DNA of 64,000 nt from Marvania coccoides (taxonomy: Eukaryota; Chlorophyta; Trebouxiophyceae; Chlorellales; Chlorellaceae): the NCBI GenBank assembly GCA_963854735.1, contig OY978106.1, forward strand, positions 992,001-1,056,000. The letters run 5' to 3'. Made by a program: the position numbers and the translations under genes. Positions 32,679 through 42,795 of the stretch are shown here, piece after piece; positions within the stretch are counted from its first letter, which is position 1, and each line of letters begins with the position of its first letter. Below the pieces are notes generated by a model. It did no database searches. It was not told where the DNA came from and was given only the letters and a program-made list of their open reading frames with translations.

Positions 32679-33683
32679 ATGCCGGCTGTTGAGTATCCTC
32701 GAGATAATTCAATTGAGCCCGGGGCAGGTTCTCGTCATGGGCTCCTCCACATCTACGCCAACCAATCCGTCTTCGCATGCTTCTGGAGAAACGACGACAG
32801 CCACTACACCATGGCTGAAGTACAGTTTGTTGTTTTGGGCGTTGATTTCGGGCTCCCGCAGCTGTGCCCTGTCAAGCAGCCCAGCGACTCCCTCCTCTGC
32901 GTGGACCTGGGGCAGATCGACTTCTCTTTGGGCAACCACTACACCGTCGCCAGCGCAGGCCTTGCTCGCACTAACCCACGGTGGGGCACATCTCAGGTCA
33001 TCCCTCGCTTCACTGTGACCATCTTCCCGGAGCCCGTCATAATCGATCTGACGGGGGCGTCTGACGGAGAAGAAGAAGCACCTGCCGTGGCAGCGGAGGA
33101 AGAACTGCCCCCTGCACTCAACAGCGACCAGAGCGGCAGCGGGCTCGTTGGAGCCAACGCTGCTCAGCAGGAGTTGCCAGCCACCGAGAAAGAGTCCGCG
33201 CCCCCGCTCACCGGCAGCCCGCTCACCGCCTGCCCACTCACCGGTAGCCCGCGCCGCCGCCGCCGTCGCCGCATTGAAGAAGCAGCCGCCGAAAAGGCCA
33301 AGCAGGACAGCAAGGCGGTCGTGTCGGCCCTGATGCAACTTGAAGGTGCAGGGCAGCCGGCGGGGCTAGAATCGTCAGGGGACGCTGGAAAGTCTAGCCA
33401 GGGAGCGGACGCGGCGTATTCTGGCCCGTACAGGCCGCCCTGCGGCGGAACTGGGGGAAAACGGAAACGTCCGCAAAAAGAAAGTTATGCTGACGGCCAG
33501 GGACGGGCACAGCAGCAGCTCCCCCATAAGAGAGACCTTCTCGCTCAGATGCAGAAGCTTGACACTGAAAATAAGAAGATCGAGGAGCGGCACAATGCGG
33601 AGAAGGAAAAGTTGAAAGAGCAGCTGCAGGAGAAGTTCTTTGAGATGCTGCAGAACGTGGGGGAGAGCCACGCAGAGATGTAG
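32679..33683 (+). CDS. tandem family member C, domain plus acidic/basic tail and coiled coil
   Basis: Unrecognised protein of 334 aa from ATG 32679. Upstream, a GTAAGT...AATGCAG pair suggests a 5'-leader intron ending 13 bases before this ATG, which is why I do not use the earlier in-frame Met at 32634. The shared domain is at about 20-135: SVFACFWRNDDSHYTMAEV, PSDSLLCVDLG, NHYTVASAG, QVIPRFTVTIFPE. Immediately after it, PVIIDLTGASDGEEE has the form of a SUMO-interacting motif leading into an acidic stretch. A Pro/Ser region, an Arg cluster (SPRRRRRRRIEE), GGKRKRPQKE (likely nuclear signal) and a C-terminal coil follow. The coil appears to have been longer: past the stop the frame continues as coil-like sequence interrupted by further stops. 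Confidence 0.62.
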   Translation: MPAVEYPRDNSIEPGAGSRHGLLHIYANQSVFACFWRNDDSHYTMAEVQFVVLGVDFGLPQLCPVKQPSDSLLCVDLGQIDFSLGNHYTVASAGLARTNPRWGTSQVIPRFTVTIFPEPVIIDLTGASDGEEEAPAVAAEEELPPALNSDQSGSGLVGANAAQQELPATEKESAPPLTGSPLTACPLTGSPRRRRRRRIEEAAAEKAKQDSKAVVSALMQLEGAGQPAGLESSGDAGKSSQGADAAYSGPYRPPCGGTGGKRKRPQKESYADGQGRAQQQLPHKRDLLAQMQKLDTENKKIEERHNAEKEKLKEQLQEKFFEMLQNVGESHAEM

Positions 33684-34876
33684 CGGGTGAAATGAGACGC
33701 GGAGATGCGCAAGCTGAAGGATGCCCATCCAGCAGTTGCAGCTTGAGGCCAGGCTGTCTGCTGCCAAGACGACGCAGAGCTCCAAGGTGCACGGCGCGTT
33801 CGACGAAGAAGGCGACCGCGGCAGCAGCCAGTTTCTCTCTCCCTTCATCTGCGGAATGCTGTTAAATTTTGATTGCGAGAGCCCCTGCCGACAGTACGAG
33901 CATGTCCAAATATTTCATACTTACTAATGCAGTAGCATATTTCGAACAACGTCACCCCCCCACCCCCGGGGTGTTCTTCTTAGCCAGTGTAAAATCAACA
34001 TCCAGAACAAAACACACGTGCTCCGAGCACGTGGGTTATAGATTCTACCCACTCAACGCCAGCCATCTTTGTAATCAGCCAGCAGCATAGAGATTTATAT
34101 ACACGAGTTCAAAAAATTTGACGAATTTCAACGGAATTAGGAATTCTAGGTTTGAGGTTTGAGGTTTTACAATGAGTTAACGTCTCCTACTGAGGTTGTA
34201 AGGGGCACACCACCCCTTCATCTCGTCTCAAGACAAAATACATATTCAGGTAGCAATATAGTGTGGAGTTGGCTGTCCATGGTCAGCAGTCTTCTTGTAT
34301 GAAAGTCTTCAGAAGAGGCTTTGTGAAGTCTGCAACCGCCGACATTTTTCTCCGTCACTTGTGTTGTTGTCACAAAACAAATTTGGTTTTCTGTGGCGGG
34401 TAGCCTTTGGCGTTCGCTGACACAAGTGAGGAGTGCCTCAGAATTTTTCAAAACTAATATTTCTTCTGGCACGACGGAAGTGTGTTTTTGCACCTGGCCC
34501 CTCTGTGCGATTGTGCTCCATACATGATGCATCTTTTGTTGCATGCCGTTCAGATGAATTGTAATTTTCTCATTCTCCTATGCTGAAAGGCTCTGACCGA
34601 GCGTGCACGTGTGTCGCCCTTTCCTGTGTAAAAATCATCGTCATCATCATCAAGGGGCACACAAGCAATACTTCCCCTTATATTTTTTATCACACCCTCT
34701 CTGGATTTGTTTCCTGTCCCGATCGCTTTCTCAACGCTTTTGCTACTCACTGCTGTCCTGATCAGACACATTTGGTGGCGACGTTTAGTTTTCGGAGATC
34801 TTTTTTTAATCCCCCCCCCCTCAAAAAACTGAAATTAGTCATTGTGTTGTGCAACCTACCGTTAATATCCCGTCCC
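33684..34876. other. decayed 3' tail of member C and spacer
   Basis: About 33684-33750 still translates to coiled-coil-like sequence in the frame of member C, broken by TAG and TGA codons. The rest is AT-rich with no gene. A direct triplication of a GAGGTTT-type unit lies near 34151-34172. Confidence 0.45.
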
Positions 34877-37192
34877 ATGTTACACATCCGTGTTTTAGCG
34901 GCGTGCGTCTTGCTTTTCGGCACTTTTTGCGCGGCCGAGGTTTTAAGGAATGTGTCGGCCACTGCCAACGCTGCGGCAGCACCCAAGCAATCCTCTGAAA
35001 CTATGATATTGACCGGGAATAAGACGGGCGTAGAATCTCGATCTTTGTGCACTTTTGTTGGTGGTGGTATTGAAGGTATTTTTCAAGGAATATGGACTAC
35101 CGGGTGTATCGGTGGCCGAAATTGGTGTGGGGTCAATTGTGGCTATCATTATGGAGCAAATGTCAATACTCTTGTAAAGGATGGACCCGACGCATGCTGC
35201 CGTAGCCACGACTTGGATCTACATGGTACCTCAGTAAGTCACAAAAAAACTGGTCCAGAGAAGTTAAAAATGTTTTTCTTCTTCTTTGCCACGGTTATTT
35301 ATTTCCATATAACATGCAGGAAGGGGTTGGAGCCGCTGGTAGGTGCTGTGCAGACACAAAGATAAAACAATGCCTCAGCTCGTACGCTGCTGAGGGAAAC
35401 AGAGATGCTCAGGCGATGATGGAAGTTTTCACCACCATAACGAATTGCTATGGCTGCGATAGCTGCGCCACCGACAACGCCCCAAGTACGTTCATTTCCA
35501 TATCGAATTTCTCATAAAATTTCAGAAAATTTCTTCTTGTCGCAAAATGCGGTTAAGTAGTAAGCAATTGCACGTCTCACCTTCCAAGTTTTCGTTTTTA
35601 GGTGGCGCGAGTACATTCAACGTTGGATTTGAACTGAATTTCGAAAAGCATGCTTGGGTAACAACTCACGAGCTGTCACATGACACAGGGACATATGAGC
35701 GGATCCACATGTGTGGTAAAAAATGTCTCGAAACACCCCAGTGCAGTTATTTCAAGGTCGCAAGGTATCCCTGGGGTTGGGTTATTAACAGTAGTAACGT
35801 TAGGTGTATACTGGCTGATAGCTCTGGCGGGCCAACTTTCTTCAACACACTAGCACCGGAAGTCACTTCTGGAGAAGGTACGGTACACGCTGTGAAAATT
35901 TCCACTTTGTTTGTGCTTGTCGATGATTATTTCAACCCTGTTGCTCTGCAGTGATTCAAAAACGCCCTCCCGCTGCTTTCGGGACTCGGCGCGCCAAATC
36001 CATCGCGATTGGCAACACGAGGATGTCTTACGACGTTTGCGCATGCAACTCACCAATAGTTTTCAGCAAAGCCGTCAGCCAACAACAGCCGCACGGACAG
36101 ATGTGGGATTTGCTTTCCACTTCGACTCCAAACCGTTTCCACATCAAGGCTGCATCTTCTAGCAACTGCAATACCGCGGTGCAGCTGTATTTGACGGCAC
36201 CGCCGTACTGCAATGATGATGGAGACTACTCGACCAACGAGTGCAGCCCAAATGACAAACCTTACCTTGCCACCTTTGGCGCCAGCGGGCAAGCATGGCT
36301 CCTTGAACAAGTCAGCCCTGGCATGTTCACATTTCGAAACGAACAACGCAGGGATGTGAGAGCCCTGAATTCATACCTGGGAATGTCGAGCGAAAATTCC
36401 CAGCAGCTCTACTTCGTGTCAAGCAGTTCTCCCAACGTCTTTCAAATTGGCGAACTCATCTCATCGCTTCCTTCTTGCTCGGCTACCCCGGCGCCTCAGC
36501 CAACTCCTTCCCCGTCTCCTCTGCCACCAACGCCTAAGCCCAGCCCTTCCCCATCCCCTCTTCCACCAACGCCTCAGCCATCTCCTTCCCCGTCTCCTCT
36601 GCCACCAACGCCTAAGCCCAGCCCTTCCCCATCCCCTCTTCCACCAACGCCTCAGCCATCTCCTTCCCCGTCTCCTCTGCCACCAACGCCTCAACCAGCA
36701 CCGACGCCCCAACCGACCCAAAATCCTCCCGCCACCGGAGCTTGTCCCTTTGTTGGCACGTATCGCATCGAATCTCTTGGCTGCACACACCCCTCGCAAC
36801 AATCTTGGTACTTCTTGGCGGTGCCACGTGATTGCCGCGACATTCGCGTGGACTTGTTTTACACTAACTGGTGGAATTATCGCACTTCGCAATGGGCTCT
36901 GAATACTGATGCGGAGGGTTTTACTTCGTTTCGCTCCCAGTACCGACCCCGCTGCACCAAAAAATATCTTAATGGCGAGGCAAAATCGACTGGCACTGTT
37001 GCTCGGACTTTTAAAATTGTGCCAACTGCAGGTTGCGCGGATCCAATGTTGAGGCTCGCTCGAATCGTCAAACTGGGCTATGGACGGAATTATTACTTAA
37101 CTGCGAGTGCCGACTGCACCAGCGTGAAATTTGGCACTAATAGAAAAGCCAAGAAAGCACAGTGGAAATTGCTGTATATGGGTCCAGCTTAA
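34877..37192 (+). CDS. secreted phospholipase A2-like / PAN / proline-rich multidomain protein
   Basis: Four exons (34877-35233, 35320-35485, 35602-35877, 35952-37192) join in frame to 679 aa. A signal peptide is clear (MLHIRVLAACVLLFGTFCAA). Residues 75-160 form a secretory PLA2-like module: Ca-loop-like WCGVNCGYHYGAN and active-site DACCRSHDLD (His-Asp present). The third Cys of the usual CCxxHDxC motif is replaced by Asp. A PAN/Apple-like Cys segment follows (HMCGKKCLETPQCSYFKVAR). Then comes a Cys-poor beta-rich domain, a linker of 13-residue PSPSPSPLPPTP(K/Q) repeats (about 505-580), and a final Cys-containing domain (CPFVGTYRIESLGCTHP ... WKLLYMGPA). The last two domains are not known to me. 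Expected to be extracellular or cell-wall; the linker resembles hydroxyproline-rich algal linkers. Catalytic activity is plausible, not shown. Confidence 0.75.
36500..36702 (+). repeat. coding minisatellite (39/78-bp units)
   Basis: Units of 39 bp encode PSPSPSPLPPTPQ or ...TPK alternately, so a 78-bp higher-order unit repeats about two and a half times with near-identical DNA. Copy number is likely to vary between strains. Confidence 0.8.
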
Positions 37193-37876
37193 TTTATTAG
37201 CAGAACAACTGAAATTTGTTTCAACCCCAATTTTATTATTTTTTTTCATGTTTCTGCAGCAAGCTCCGAAGCAGGTTGCTTCTTTCATTACAGCCAGCCA
37301 TGACGCTGGCGAGTACGAGAAGCTGCGTGGTTGGATATAAGCTTTTCTTTTCTTTTCCTTTGTTATTCTTTTCTCTTTTTCTTTTAGCGGTTGGTTTTTC
37401 TTTGGTCTTTCTTTATTCTCATTTTCATTCATCAATTTATTATTATTATTTCTGCTTGCACTTCGGTGCCAGTCTGCTATGTTGCCTTAGCTGCTTCTTT
37501 GTGCGGACTTTAAACCTGTAATGTATGTATGTATGTATGCGCCATTTTCATTTTGATATTAAATTCATTTTTTTCTCTTCTTCTTCTCTTCTTTTGGAGG
37601 TATGCCAAAAAGGCTTTCTTCATTTAATTTATGATATTGCGCATATATCTAGCAGCGTTGCTCAAGCGCGCTGCTGCTTCTTTGCATTGCATTGCAGGAA
37701 AACTCTTTCGCCTCACCTCTGTTTTCATCAGTCATGCTTACAAAAACAATATAAGAATATACAAAAGATTAACACATACTGCTCTCACATGCATTACTGC
37801 GGGTCAACATAACAGAAGAGAGAAATAGACTACAAGGATAACATCAGCAGCATGACACACAAAAAAACACGCTCCC
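37193..37876. other. 3' spacer, T-rich
   Basis: T/C-rich spacer between the PLA2-like gene and ATG4 (convergent). It has a TGTAATGTATGTATGTATG run at about 37517-37539. No gene seen. Confidence 0.4.
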
Positions 37877-39704
37877 TCATATGAGCTCCCATGCAGCGCT
37901 CTTCGCGCTGCTTCTTGGCGACAGCATCGACTCTGCCGCCGTTTCTCTGGGGGTCTGCAGCTCCTCCTCGCCGCCGCCAGTCAGCTCTGCAGCCCCACCG
38001 TCGCTATCATTCTTTTCTTCCTTTCCTGCACTTTCCTCGGCCTGCTGCTCTCGCCGCACCTGCTCCACGCTGCCAACCTCAACCACCACCCCGCTGTCTT
38101 CTCTTGCAACTCCCCCGCTCGCAGCACCCTCCTCTTCCTCCTCCTCCGCCGCTGCCGCCGCCGCTGCTTCCTCCTCCTCCTCCTCTTCTTCAATGTCATC
38201 ATCCATCCAAGGACACCCCTCCACTGCAGGCTCTGGCACCTTCCGCACGCACACCAGCGGGTTCGCAGGGTGCGCGCCCTCCAACCCTGTCAACCGCTCG
38301 CACAAATTTTGAAAATCTGGCGCTCCGCTGCAATAGAACCCCAGCGCCATAGAAGGGTCCAGAGACTGCACGCCCATCGTGCGCAGCACGTCGCAGCCGT
38401 ACGTGGCCCAGTCGGCGTCGCTGAGCGCGGCCGGCTGTACGACATGAGGGTCGAGGTACAGTACTGCCTCGCCTTGGCAGCCGGCAAGAAACATTGATGA
38501 CCCCGGGCGCCCCCCCACGATGCCCACGCTCTGCGGCATGGCCAGCACCTCGCGCAACTGCGGCAGGTACACCGGGTTGATCTGCAAATAAGAGTAAGTG
38601 GAAGACGGCTACTCTTGCTACTATGTGAAAAGTGGCACTTAATTATTTTGAATGTTAAAGTTGAAGTACAAAATAATCGATTGGACCGCTTTCGAGGAGA
38701 ATGAATAAATTTGATGATAGGCGTATTTTTAAATATTAAGAGCAGCATAATAAAATAGAAAACTGAAACTGCCGCTGCAGGAGAAGAAGGAGAAAGTCTC
38801 TCACCTGGCCTAGGCCGAGAACCAACGGCACCAGCAGCAGCAGACCGGTGCAACCGGATACTGTGGCCTCCTCCCCGCTTTGACTCGGCTCAAACAACTG
38901 CGAGAAGTGGTCTGTGCTGAGCACCGGAGCGCCGCCACCGCCACCGCCGACCAAATGCACCTGCAGCCCGAATTTGCTGCAGAGAGCGGGAGAGGAAGCC
39001 TCCAGCGCACGACAGGCTGTCCACGGTCCCAGCCATCGCCCAGGGGAAACCCTGCATAGTCGTTAGGAAATAAAATCAGCTATAAAAACACCGATAATTT
39101 GTCGCACTCCCATAATCTGCTTATTTTCAGCTGAAACGAACAAAACTTGCCCGTATTTTGATCCATTGAAGCACAGGGTGTGGATGGACAGTGGACTGGC
39201 TGGATCCGGCGTGTCCCAAAATATTCGAAGAATTGCCGCCAAATCCGCTGGCGGGTCCCCTGCTGTGCCTGATGCGCCGCGCTCCTCCCCGCCCAGCGGC
39301 CACCGCCACTCCGGCCCAAGCAGGTGCCGCTTCAGGGCTTGCCCTGCAAGCATCTGAGCGCTGCGCAACGTGCACCCCCACCCCGCGTCGGTTATCAATC
39401 GAGCGCCAGCAGCAGCCAACGGCGCGAAGTCCACGCGGTAGGTCATCCACAGCGTAGAATGGAAGTGGTGCACCAGCTGCGACAGCACCTCTGGCTCCTC
39501 TGCTGGGTTGTAAACGTGACCCAGTAGGGCAACGGGGGTGTCCAGCGCCAGGTCCGCCCGCTGCAGCAGCGCCGACACCTTGTCCAGCCGCAACGCGCGG
39601 GACACCGAGTAGTAGATGGCGGTGGCGCCCAGGCGCAGCGTTTCGAGTTTCGTCAAGGCATTTTCGTTTTTTTCATTGTCGATCGAGGCCTCCTTGGCCG
39701 TCAT
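37877..39704 (-). CDS. ATG4: ATG4 autophagy cysteine protease
   Basis: ATG4 trims the C-terminus of ATG8 and removes it from lipid during autophagy in the cytosol. Three exons (39704-39151, 39051-38805, 38581-37877) give 501 aa. The catalytic Cys lies in ITDAGWGCTLRSAQM, and the DPH pair is in AVLYLDPHVVQPA. Between them are SIHTLCFNGSKYG, GRWLGPWTACRAL and VGIVGGRPGSSMFLAG, all in family order. Intron 1 (99 nt) must use a GC donor (TAC GG|GCAAGT) to restore the glycine and match the family; a GTTTTG site nearby would lose frame. An acidic Glu/Ala-rich insert lies near the C-terminus (about residue 395 onward). A substrate-binding tail motif is not obvious. Confidence 0.91.
39052..39150 (-). 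other. GC-AG intron of ATG4
   Basis: The donor GG|GCAAGT and acceptor TATGCAG|GGT keep phase 2 and rebuild SKYGVSPGRWLGPW, matching ATG4 relatives. It is the second GC-AG intron in the window. Confidence 0.72.
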
Positions 39705-39980
39705 TGTCGCCGGTACACCGCGTCGTATGTCAACATACAGGTGTTGGGGAAATTCAAAGATTCTAAGTAATGACTTTTCAACTGCTCTCGAGCGATGCTT
39801 TGAATTTTGAGAAGATTAAAGCTCCATGAATTAGGCTTGCTTTTCAATTTTCAATTTTTGATCTCTCTTTCCCAATCCCACACTCTCTAAAACCCATCGC
39901 TGGACTCAGATTCGGGGGTTTTACCCAGTTTCATTTTTAAAATCAGTTTCGAGCGTAGAACCCCCACTGTAGACTTCGCA

Positions 39981-41024
39981 ATGGCGCTCGCCCGCACCAA
40001 GGGAATGCAGCTCCTACGCAGCGCTCACGGCCTCCTGACTCGCCCCAATTGTTTACTCAGCCTGCGAGAGTTTTCAGCTGCCGCCGACGGCAGTCCCAAA
40101 TCCAGCGATGGCGTCCCAGGGTCGTTGTCGGGCTGGGTGAAGAGCAAACTGCCATCAGTACTAGGCGGAGACCGTGAGTAAAACTCAAAGCCCACAAACC
40201 CCCCAAAATGAGGGCTCGAAGCGCAGTGGTAGTTTTCCCTTATTATTATTATTATTATTTAATTGCTCTCGTTCTCTTTGGAGCCCCTCGATCCCATTTA
40301 ATAGCCGTAAATTTCTATAAAATTTCTGCTGTTGCTGCTGCTGCTGCAGGGGAAATGGTGGCCAAGCTGGAAAACCTCAGCATGGACGACTACGCTGAGA
40401 GCTTAAAACAGGCTCGAAGAATGGGAGCTGTGACTGGTTGGGTGCAAGGCACGTCCCAGGCCAACGACCCACAGGCTCAAGGCACGCTGCGGCTGTTCGA
40501 GACCATTATCGGCGCGATGCAGCCCGCAGAAAAAGAAGATTTGTCGACATTTGGGGCGGCGGAAAGGAGGAGGGTGGCTTCTGACGTGGGCTGCACGCTG
40601 TCCCAAGTGGTAAAAAAGCCGCCGCCGCCACTTTGCAGGCCTTCTGTAGATGTATGTGTGGTAGTGATTTTTTTTTTTTTTTTTTTTTTAGGACGACTGC
40701 ATTGCGCGGTACCGCTGGATGGGGGCGATGACGGCGAAAATGGCGCAGCTGAAGAAAGAAGGAAAAGAAATGCCGAAAACTATCGATGAGGTGGAAGCGA
40801 TGCTGGGGACGTGGCAGCAGTTCAAAACGGAGATGGGCAGCGCGGCAGAAGTTGGGGGCAGTGGGGGTGGTGCCGCGGGTGGGCTGATTGTGCCAGGGGA
40901 GCAGAAAGGGGCGAAAGGGCAGGCCTGTCCGCTAGCGGGAAGCACTGTGGGCAAAAACACCAAATGCCCTGCCACCAAAAGGGCGTTCAAGTCCTGTTGC
41001 GGCAAGAAGCTGATGGCAAATTGA
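39981..41024 (+). CDS. organelle-targeted protein with SEC-C-like zinc tail
   Basis: Three exons (39981-40173, 40350-40609, 40692-41024) join in frame to 261 aa. The N-terminus (MALARTKGMQLLRSAHGLLT) is a typical mitochondrial or chloroplast presequence, with likely maturation after LREFSA. The core is helical (MVAKLENLSMDDYAESLKQA; CIARYRWMGAMTAKMAQLKK; MPKTIDEVEAMLGTW). I recall similar plant/algal proteins of unknown function. The C-terminus KCPATKRAFKSCCGKKL resembles the SEC-C motif (CxCGSGKKxKxCC) that binds zinc in SecA and other proteins, though one Cys spacing differs. A run of about 20 T residues forms the polypyrimidine tract of the last intron (40669-40689). The gene is divergent from ATG4 over 276 bp. 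Confidence 0.6.
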
Positions 41025-41448
41025 ATAATACCCTGTGTGCGCGTTTCTTCCCTAATACTAATGCAAGTTGCGCTATTTACGGTTCTTGCTTTAATGTTTT
41101 TTTCTCCCGTGGGCGTTGCTATGATTTTTCGCCATTACCACATCAATAGACAGATTACATGCTCAAGTTTATTTATGAGGGAAGAAAGCAGTGGCAACTC
41201 TGTACAGCAGCATCACTGCTACCGGCATGAAGTGTGTTACGAAACAAAACAAAGGCCGGGCAAAAAAAGCAAACCTCGAGCTTTGTTTGCACAGCTTTTG
41301 GGAAGAAAGGTTTAGAAATAAGCAAGAAAGAATTGATAATTTCTGTACAAATGCGAAACCCAATTAATTGCCACAAAAAGGAGAAGAAGAAAAGAAAATC
41401 AACAAAGCGAACATTTTTTGGTCATGTCGTGGTAAATTTTCTTCACCG

Positions 41449-42412
41449 TTATGCCGAGGAAGGGGCCAGCGCGGGCTCCGCGGCGCCGGCCACGATCGCG
41501 AAGTTCTGGCAGGCCACAGCAGGGTCGGTGATGATGGAGGGGTTCACGTTGGTGAGCACGGTGGAGCCTCCGGAGGTTTTGCACCCGGTTTGGCCCGGCA
41601 GAGAGCTCGTGGCAGCCACCCAAGGAAACTGCACCCACGCCAGGTTGTTGCTGTTAGTAGAGGTGCACACGAACTCGCCAGTTTCGCGCTGAAATGTCTG
41701 ACCATCGACGATGAAGTCTTCGGTTTGAGCAACGCAGCCCTTGGGGGTGTTGAAATACATCTGGGCGCCGACAGCGGCCACAGGGGTGAGGTGAGGGACG
41801 GCATTGCGCTCAAATTCGCCAAAGTACTGCACAGGGAGGGCTGCAAAGGGGGGGAGAGGAGGTTAGAAGCGGAGAAAAAAACGAGGGCGGGGATGTTTCT
41901 TGAGTGAAGTTGCTCTCACTTCTGAAGGAAGAGGTGCCGCGAATGCGCTTCGACGCGAACAGCAGGCCCGTGAAGTAGCCGGCTTCGATGCCGTAGAGGA
42001 CCAGGAAAGCGAGCGAGATCCAGCCTGGAGGAGGAGGGAAAAGATTTAATGAATGTTTCAAAGTGGCATGATCAGGCCATTGCGGGCCCTATGTTCAGTT
42101 CAACAGCGGGCATCGCTCACCCCACTCCTTCCACGTGTTGCTCCAAATACCCTTCTTGAGGGCCTTGCGGTCTATTGTGACTTTGGGAACCTGCAAATGA
42201 GAAGAAGTGCCGAATATGAGCGCGCATGAGATGGAAATCAATGGAGACGGGCATTGCGCATTGAATAGCTTAAGGCTCGCCTTCATATTCGCGTTGGAGA
42301 GAGTCTGGGGCTTTTTCAATGCGATTTTTTTTCAGTCTCTGCGGCTCTCCCCTGGTTCCTATGTTCTTCACAAACTTGACTTATATTTTCATAACCCTCA
42401 ATGTCTGCCATT
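41449..42412 (-). CDS. unrecognised single-pass membrane protein
   Basis: I do not recognise the family. Three certain exons (42190-42121, 42024-41920, 41840-41449) join with matching phases to 189 residues. A basic N-terminal part (VPKVTIDRKALKKGIWSNTW) leads into one hydrophobic segment (WISLAFLVLYGIEAGYFTGL), then RIRGTSSFR. A globular C-terminal domain of about 130 aa follows, rich in Thr/Asn with five Cys. A possible first exon is at 42412-42377 (MADIEGYENISQ), which keeps frame through an AA|GTTTGT donor; this is weak. Residues after the membrane span (NAVPHLTPVAAVGAQMYFNT) look folded and probably face the lumen or intermembrane space. Confidence 0.55.
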
Positions 42413-42795
42413 TTTGATGAGAGCGAATCTTGGGCCTTTCTGGTCGCTGGTCCAGCAAATGTGCTCGTGGACAGCTATGAAGGGGGGGGAAAGAGGAGGA
42501 AACAACAATCGCGTGTCGATAATAGAAGCTTCGAGTTGGGGACTCTGGCAGAGCCTGCAAGGTGCTGCAATGGCAGCAAGCTGTTCAAGGCAAGCATCCT
42601 CCGTCAATGGTGGCCCATAATTGGCATACATATTAAATGACTGCAAAAACACATCACCGCTCACAATCAGGTGTACATTTTACATCGCCCTTCTCAAATC
42701 TCCCCCTGCTCTACTGAGTTGTTCTTCACACATCATACTCATTCAATATTTGAAATTTCCACAGCTCAGTCGCCCTTCTTTCCAATTAATCGCGT

